Assembly (NCBI GenBank): GCA_039707465.1
Contig: CM077644.1
Location: 84,824,375 to 84,888,374 of the forward strand
Reading direction: 5' to 3'
DNA length: 64,000 bases
Origin: Rhabdophis nuchalis
Lineage: Eukaryota; Chordata; Lepidosauria; Squamata; Natricidae
The stretch's first letter is position 1, and every line of letters begins with the position of its first letter. The translations under genes were made by a program, and so were the position numbers. Below are positions 59,268 through 64,000 of the stretch, piece by piece. The notes under the pieces were generated by a model. It had not been told where the DNA came from. It made no database searches and was given only the letters and a program-made list of their open reading frames with translations.

Positions 59268-59640
59268 GTCAGGCCTGGAAGCCATCTTGGGCATTGGATC
59301 TTCAGGCTTGCCACCATTGAAGAAAACTGGGAGGGGGGATTATATGGAGCTGGAGAGATATATAGTCATAATAACATTCCTTTCTTCAAGAGTCAAGGAC
59401 ATTCTACCCTGTGCCTGGATGGGTGTGGCTGGGAGGCATCTCCAGTTGGGACAGTGCTTTGATTGGACCATATGATGGACTTGTGGGTGCTGGGTAGGGG
59501 CTTGGACTTTCTTTTGGGTGGGGAAAACCTGGAAGCTTTCAGATTCTGGTTTTTCCAGATGTGCCAATATGACATCTCTAATAAAATGGAACTTTGAGTA
59601 ACTTCAAATCTTGGAGGCGGAACCTGTGTCATCTATATAG
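59268..59640 (+). mobile_element. possible LTR or other repeat with polyadenylation signal
   Basis: Starts TGTCAGGCCTGG and includes a gagagatatatagtc TATA-like stretch at ~59355 and ctctaataaaatggaac (AATAAA) at ~59575-59592, an order expected of a U3-R-U5 LTR. No matching target duplication or CA end was found, and it runs into the L2. Classification is tentative. Confidence 0.35.
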
Positions 59641-59658
59641 TTCTGCCCCAGGCGCCTG

Positions 59659-61770
59659 ATGGACCCTGATAGGTTCCAGATGGCGCTTGGGCCACTTCCT
59701 GTATCCCTGACCCGTGCCCCGATGGAGGACCTCTTGGCCGCATGGAATACTGCGGCCACGGGAGCCTTGGATCGGGTCGCGCCCTTGCGGCCTCTCTTGC
59801 GGCGATGAACCACCCTGGCTCCTTGGTTTACCGAGGAGCTAAGGGTGATGAAGTGCCACAAGAGATGCCTAGAGAGGAGATGGAGATCCACTCGGTCTGA
59901 ATCTGACCGAACACAGGTGAGAGCCCATTTACGGACTTACCTTGTGGCACTGAGAGTGGCCAAACATCATCATTGTGCCACTCTCATCGCATCCGCAGAT
60001 AACTGCCCTGCTGCCCTGTTTAGGGTGACCCGCTCTCTCCTTCAACAGAGGGTGCGGGAAGCCCCTTTACAGGGTAGAGCAGAGGAATTTGGGATTTATC
60101 TGCAGGATAAAATCGCTCAGATTCAGAGCGAGTTAGTCCCCATCGATAGTGGCCCAGTGGGATGCCCCGAGGCAGATCTTGAGACAGTTTTGTGGGAAGA
60201 ATTTGACTCTGTTACTTCTGAAGATATGGACAGGTTACGTGGGCGACTGCGAGCCACCACATGTTTATTGGACCCGTGTCCCTTCTGGCTTGTACTGGCA
60301 TCCTGGGAGGTTACACGAGGCTGGCTCCAGGAGGTTGTCAACACTTCTCTTAGTGAGGGTTTCTTGTCTGCCTCCCTTAAAGAGGCGATGGTGAGACCCC
60401 TCCTGAAGAAGCCCTCTCTGGACCCAGCATTGTTGGTTAATTACCGTCCGGTCTCCAACCATCACTTTTTGGCGAAAGTTGTAGAGAGTGTGGTGGCACA
60501 ACAGTTTCCCCGTCATCTGGAGGAAGTTGATTATCTGGACCCGTGCCAGTCCGGCTTCCGGCCCGGGCACAGCATCGAGACGGCATTGGTCGCGTTGGTG
60601 GATGATCTCTGGAAGGCCAGAGATGGGGGTTGTTCCTCCATCCTGGTCCTATTAGACCTCTCAGCGGCTTTTGATACCATCGATCATGGTATCCTATTGC
60701 ATCGGCTGGAGGGGCTGGGGGTGAGGGGCACTGTTTTACAGTGGTTCTCCTCCTACCTCTCCGGTCGATCGCAATTTGTGTTGGCAGGAGAGCAGAGGTC
60801 GACCTCGAGAGCCCTCACTTGTGGGGTGCCTCAGGGGTCGGTCCTCTCGCCTCTCCTGTTCAACACATATATGAAGCCGCTGGGCGAGATCATCCATGGT
60901 TTTGGGGTAGAGTACCACCTCTACGCTGATGACACGCAGCTGTATATATCTACCCCAAACCACCCCAACGATGCCGTAGCGGTGATGTGCCAGTGCCTGG
61001 AAGCCGTGCGGGCCTGGATGGGAAGTAACAGACTCAGACTCAACCCGTCCAAGACCGAGTGGCTGTGGTTTCCGGCATCCCGATACAACCAGTTGACTCC
61101 ATCACTGGCCATAGGGGACGAACACCTTACCCCTGTGGATGGGGCACGCAACTTGGGCATCCTCCTGGATACCCGGCTGTCCATGGTAGATCAAGTGACA
61201 GCCGTGGCCAGGAGGGCATTCTACCAGGTTCACCTGGTACGCCAGTTGCATCCCCTATTGGACCGGGATGCCCTTTGCACAGTCACTCATGCCCTCGTGA
61301 CATCCCGACTGGACTACTGCAATTCTCTCTACATGGGGCTCCCCTTGAGGTGCACCCGAAGACTTCAGCTTGTCCAGAATGCAGCCGCATGAGCAATTAT
61401 GGGAACCTTGAGATTTACCCATGTAACACCGCTCTTGCGTGAGCTGCATTGGCTGCCTGTCGTCTTTCAGGTGCGCTTCAAGGTGTTAGTTATCATCTTT
61501 AAAGCGCTCCATGGCACGGGACCTAGCTATCTGCGGGATCGGATTCTGCCCCATACATCCCTGCGGCCGATCCGCTCTCACAGAGAGGGACTTCTCCAGG
61601 TGCCGTCCACTAGGCTATGCCAGCAGGCGACGCCCAGGGGAAGGGCGTTCTCTGTGGCGGGCCCAGCCCTCTGGAACGACCTTCCCCCCGAAATTAGAAC
61701 AACTACGGACCTCCGCTCCTTCCATCAAAAATTGAAAACACACTTTTTCTGCTTGGCTGGCCTAGGTTAG
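59659..61770 (+). pseudogene. L2 reverse transcriptase with two in-frame stops
   Basis: One continuous frame from ATG 59659 to TAG 61768-61770, broken only by TGA at 59806-59808 and TGA at 61390-61392. Both positions are CGA arginine codons in the 50-kb copy, so both look like CpG decay. The reverse-transcriptase core between the stops is complete, with LLDLSAAFDTIDH and YADD (60922-60933). The second stop removes the last 126 residues. It is closely related to the 50-kb copy throughout. Confidence 0.85.
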
Positions 61771-61954
61771 TCTTCCGTTTTTAACTGGGTTTTTTTAAGG
61801 GGGGTGTAGTTTAGTTTTAGTATAGTGGGTTTTAGCGCAGGGACAATTTGTTTAATTCTTATTTTAACTATTTATGTATTTTATATTTGCTTTTTTAACT
61901 TCCCTGTGCACCGCTCCGAGTCCCTTTGGGGAGAGGAGGCGGTCTATAAATAAA

Positions 61955-62066
<112 letters not shown>

Positions 62067-63050
62067 TACGTGGAACCCTGAGACTGATTTCATTAAAACT
62101 ACAAAACCTGCTTCAAGGTAGGTGAGTTCTTAAGTGCATTAGGGTCTGAAACGTTTTTTTCAGTCATATCTCAGTAAAATGCAATGCAAGCAGGTAGGGA
62201 ATATATATACTATTCAGTCTGCGTTAATCGGGAAGTTCATCAATCCTCTTTTCCTTTCCTTTCCTTTCCTTCCTTTTTTCTTTCTCTTTCTTTTTTTCCT
62301 TTTTTTTTGTCAAAGAAACATTTTTCTCACTTGAGGTATAGGACACAACATGTTTCTCTTTATCATTTTGATTTCTTCTCTCCAAATTGCAAGAGAAAGT
62401 GTCTCTCCATCCTATCTCCACCATTCATTAATAAATCCCAATTTTTACAGCATTTATCTCTCTTGCCTATTCCAAATCATATCACGCTGAAAGCTCTGTG
62501 TTCATTTTGGCAGTACGGTTTCAAATATTTTCAGAGAGAAAAGATTGTTTTAATCCACAGGCTTGTTTTGATTTATGAAGTGGCATAAAAAGAAAATGAC
62601 TCAGTAATTCAGATGCATATTTGTTCATGATCAAAATGATGAGTCTCAATTGTCCTAAAAGACGCCTCAATCCTTATCAAAAAGAGGAAATATTTAAAAC
62701 ATAATTAAAATATATTCTTTCTCTGCAGTTTACTTTTGGGCTGTATTGTGGCAAATTGCGTTTTTTGATGACAACTGTTTTACAATCGGTGTCATTACTA
62801 GATCATTAATGTCTACTCTTCTTGTACAGCAGGAGAATAATATATTTCTTCCTATATTTACATCTATATATAAATACATATTTCATATACTAGCAACGTA
62901 TAAATAAATAACCATAGCTATTTTAGTTTATGAGAAGAATTTTTTTGTCTTAAAGTAGATGAGATCAATAAACTATCTTTGTTCTTTCTGATACTGGCTC
63001 ATGCTCAAACAATTCACCAGTTCATTACAAAACAAAAGCAATTTTGTCCT
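62067..63050. other. no gene seen
   Basis: AT-rich unassigned DNA with a short TTTCC-rich stretch at ~62250-62300. Confidence 0.3.
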
Positions 63051-63370
63051 TAGGTAGTCCTCAACTTACAAGCACAATTGAGCCCAACATTTCTGTTGGT
63101 ACGTGAGACATATGTTGTGAATTTTGCCTTGTTTTACGACCTTTCCTGCCACAGTTGTTAATTGAGTCACTGGCGTCATTAAGTTAACAGCATGGTTATT
63201 AAGCAAATCTGACTTCCCTATTGACTTTGCTTTCAGGAGGTCGCAAAAGGGGATCACATGACCCCAGGACAGTGCAACCATCATAAATATGAGTCAGTTG
63301 TCAAGCATCTGAATTATGTAACTTTGAACAGTCACTAAACGAAATGTTGCAAATTGAAAACTACCTTGTA
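63051..63370 (+). mobile_element. Tigger-like (Tc1/mariner) MITE
   Basis: Starts taggtagtcctcaactta and ends aaaactaccttg followed by TA (63369-63370), giving inverted ends and a TA target. The interior has the same tgttttacgacctttcctgcc, gacttccctattgac and gatcacatgacccc blocks as the 47.0-kb copy but is ~60 bp shorter near the 3' side. Confidence 0.8.
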
Positions 63371-63418
63371 TATTGTTTCCACAGTTCCAGTATGTGTGCA
63401 CCAACTTAATACAGAAGA

Positions 63419-63804
63419 GACCAGACCAGTTGTGGGATTCAGCCAGTTCGCACCTATTCGGGAGAACCGCTTGTTAACTTTCTAAGCAGTTCAGAGAACC
63501 GGTTGTTGGAAGAAATCTCATTTTGGTTTTTTCCAGTTTATAGGACTAATCCTGTAAGGAAGGCAGGAAGGAAACATTATGGTGTTGTTTCTAGCCTAAT
63601 CTTTATTGTCCTGCTTACAGAAACTGCCTCTCTGGTTAACACTTATTACATTGTAACAGCTAAGGCGAAGCACCCATCGACGTGAGTGACATTGAGTTGG
63701 CCACACCCACCCTGACACATGACCACTGAGCCCCACTTACCCAGCTGGTAATTAGGGCAGAGAACCGGTTGTTAAATTATTTGAATCCCACCACTGGATC
63801 AGAC
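63419..63804 (+). mobile_element. hAT MITE with 8-bp target duplication
   Basis: The 370-bp element (63427-63796) starts cagttgtgggattcagcc and ends tttgaatcccaccactg. The flanks gaccagac (63419-63426) and gatcagac (63797-63804) match 7/8. Sub-terminal gagaaccggttgtt motifs appear in both halves. No transposase; the frame 63503-63685 is inside it and meaningless. Confidence 0.85.
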
Positions 63805-64000
63805 CCTCAATCAGCTTCTTTTCCATCTACTAACTAGCAATTTGCTCATATTTTGTCCTTCCTCACTTGAGAATTACCATCGATAAATCCTAGATATATT
63901 GGGCACCAAAGATGTCAGCAGAATTATGGTTGGTTTGTGGCTGTGCATACCCCACTTGGCAACCGCGGCATCAGAAGGGAGAATTTTGAGTGGAAAATGA
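63805..64000. other. no gene seen at window end
   Basis: Short unassigned sequence. Confidence 0.3.

Overview
The window looks like nuclear DNA from a squamate reptile, most likely a snake. This is inferred from the mobile-element mix: long L2-type and CR1-type LINEs, two tRNA-derived SINE families (one with a BovB-like tail), many short hAT elements with 8-bp target duplications, Tigger-like TA-flanked MITEs and long microsatellites. I find no host protein-coding exon, tRNA, rRNA, CRISPR array or bacterial/viral operon. The only long reading frames are LINE reverse-transcriptase frames.

Layout. 0-10 kb is repeat-rich: L2 fragments, a hAT split by an L2, a CR1 split by a hAT, a palindromic hAT that was tandemly amplified and then received a 480-bp duplicated segment (second copy at 42.4 kb), an antisense SINE and a second CR1. 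From about 9.8 to 28 kb the sequence is AT-rich and almost free of recognisable transposons; it may be intron or intergenic DNA holding regulatory elements. 28-40 kb holds SINEs, several hAT elements, a three-level nest (Tigger-like MITE, then SINE, then SINE), a hAT inside a hAT, a hAT inside a SINE, an antisense CR1 split by a hAT, and a solo LTR with a 5-bp target duplication. 40-45 kb is mostly unique. 45-64 kb is repeat-rich again: hAT elements, a Helitron-like element, a 3.5-kb hAT composite carrying a 2.2-kb L2 with an uninterrupted reverse transcriptase, two adjacent hATs sharing a target octamer, a second long L2 with two decayed codons, and terminal Tigger-like and hAT MITEs.

The genes do not form a pathway. 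The L2 proteins, if expressed, would support target-primed reverse transcription of L2 RNA and perhaps of SINEs sharing tails. The short hAT and Tigger-like elements encode no transposase here and must have been moved by enzymes encoded elsewhere. The main value of the window is its insertion history: target-site duplications let the order of many events be read directly. I did not find convincing evidence for a new cellular system. The least ordinary items are the amplified hAT with templated-looking filler DNA, the Helitron-like element and the large hAT/L2 composite. Element boundaries were read by eye and family names are from memory of repeat families, with no database search.
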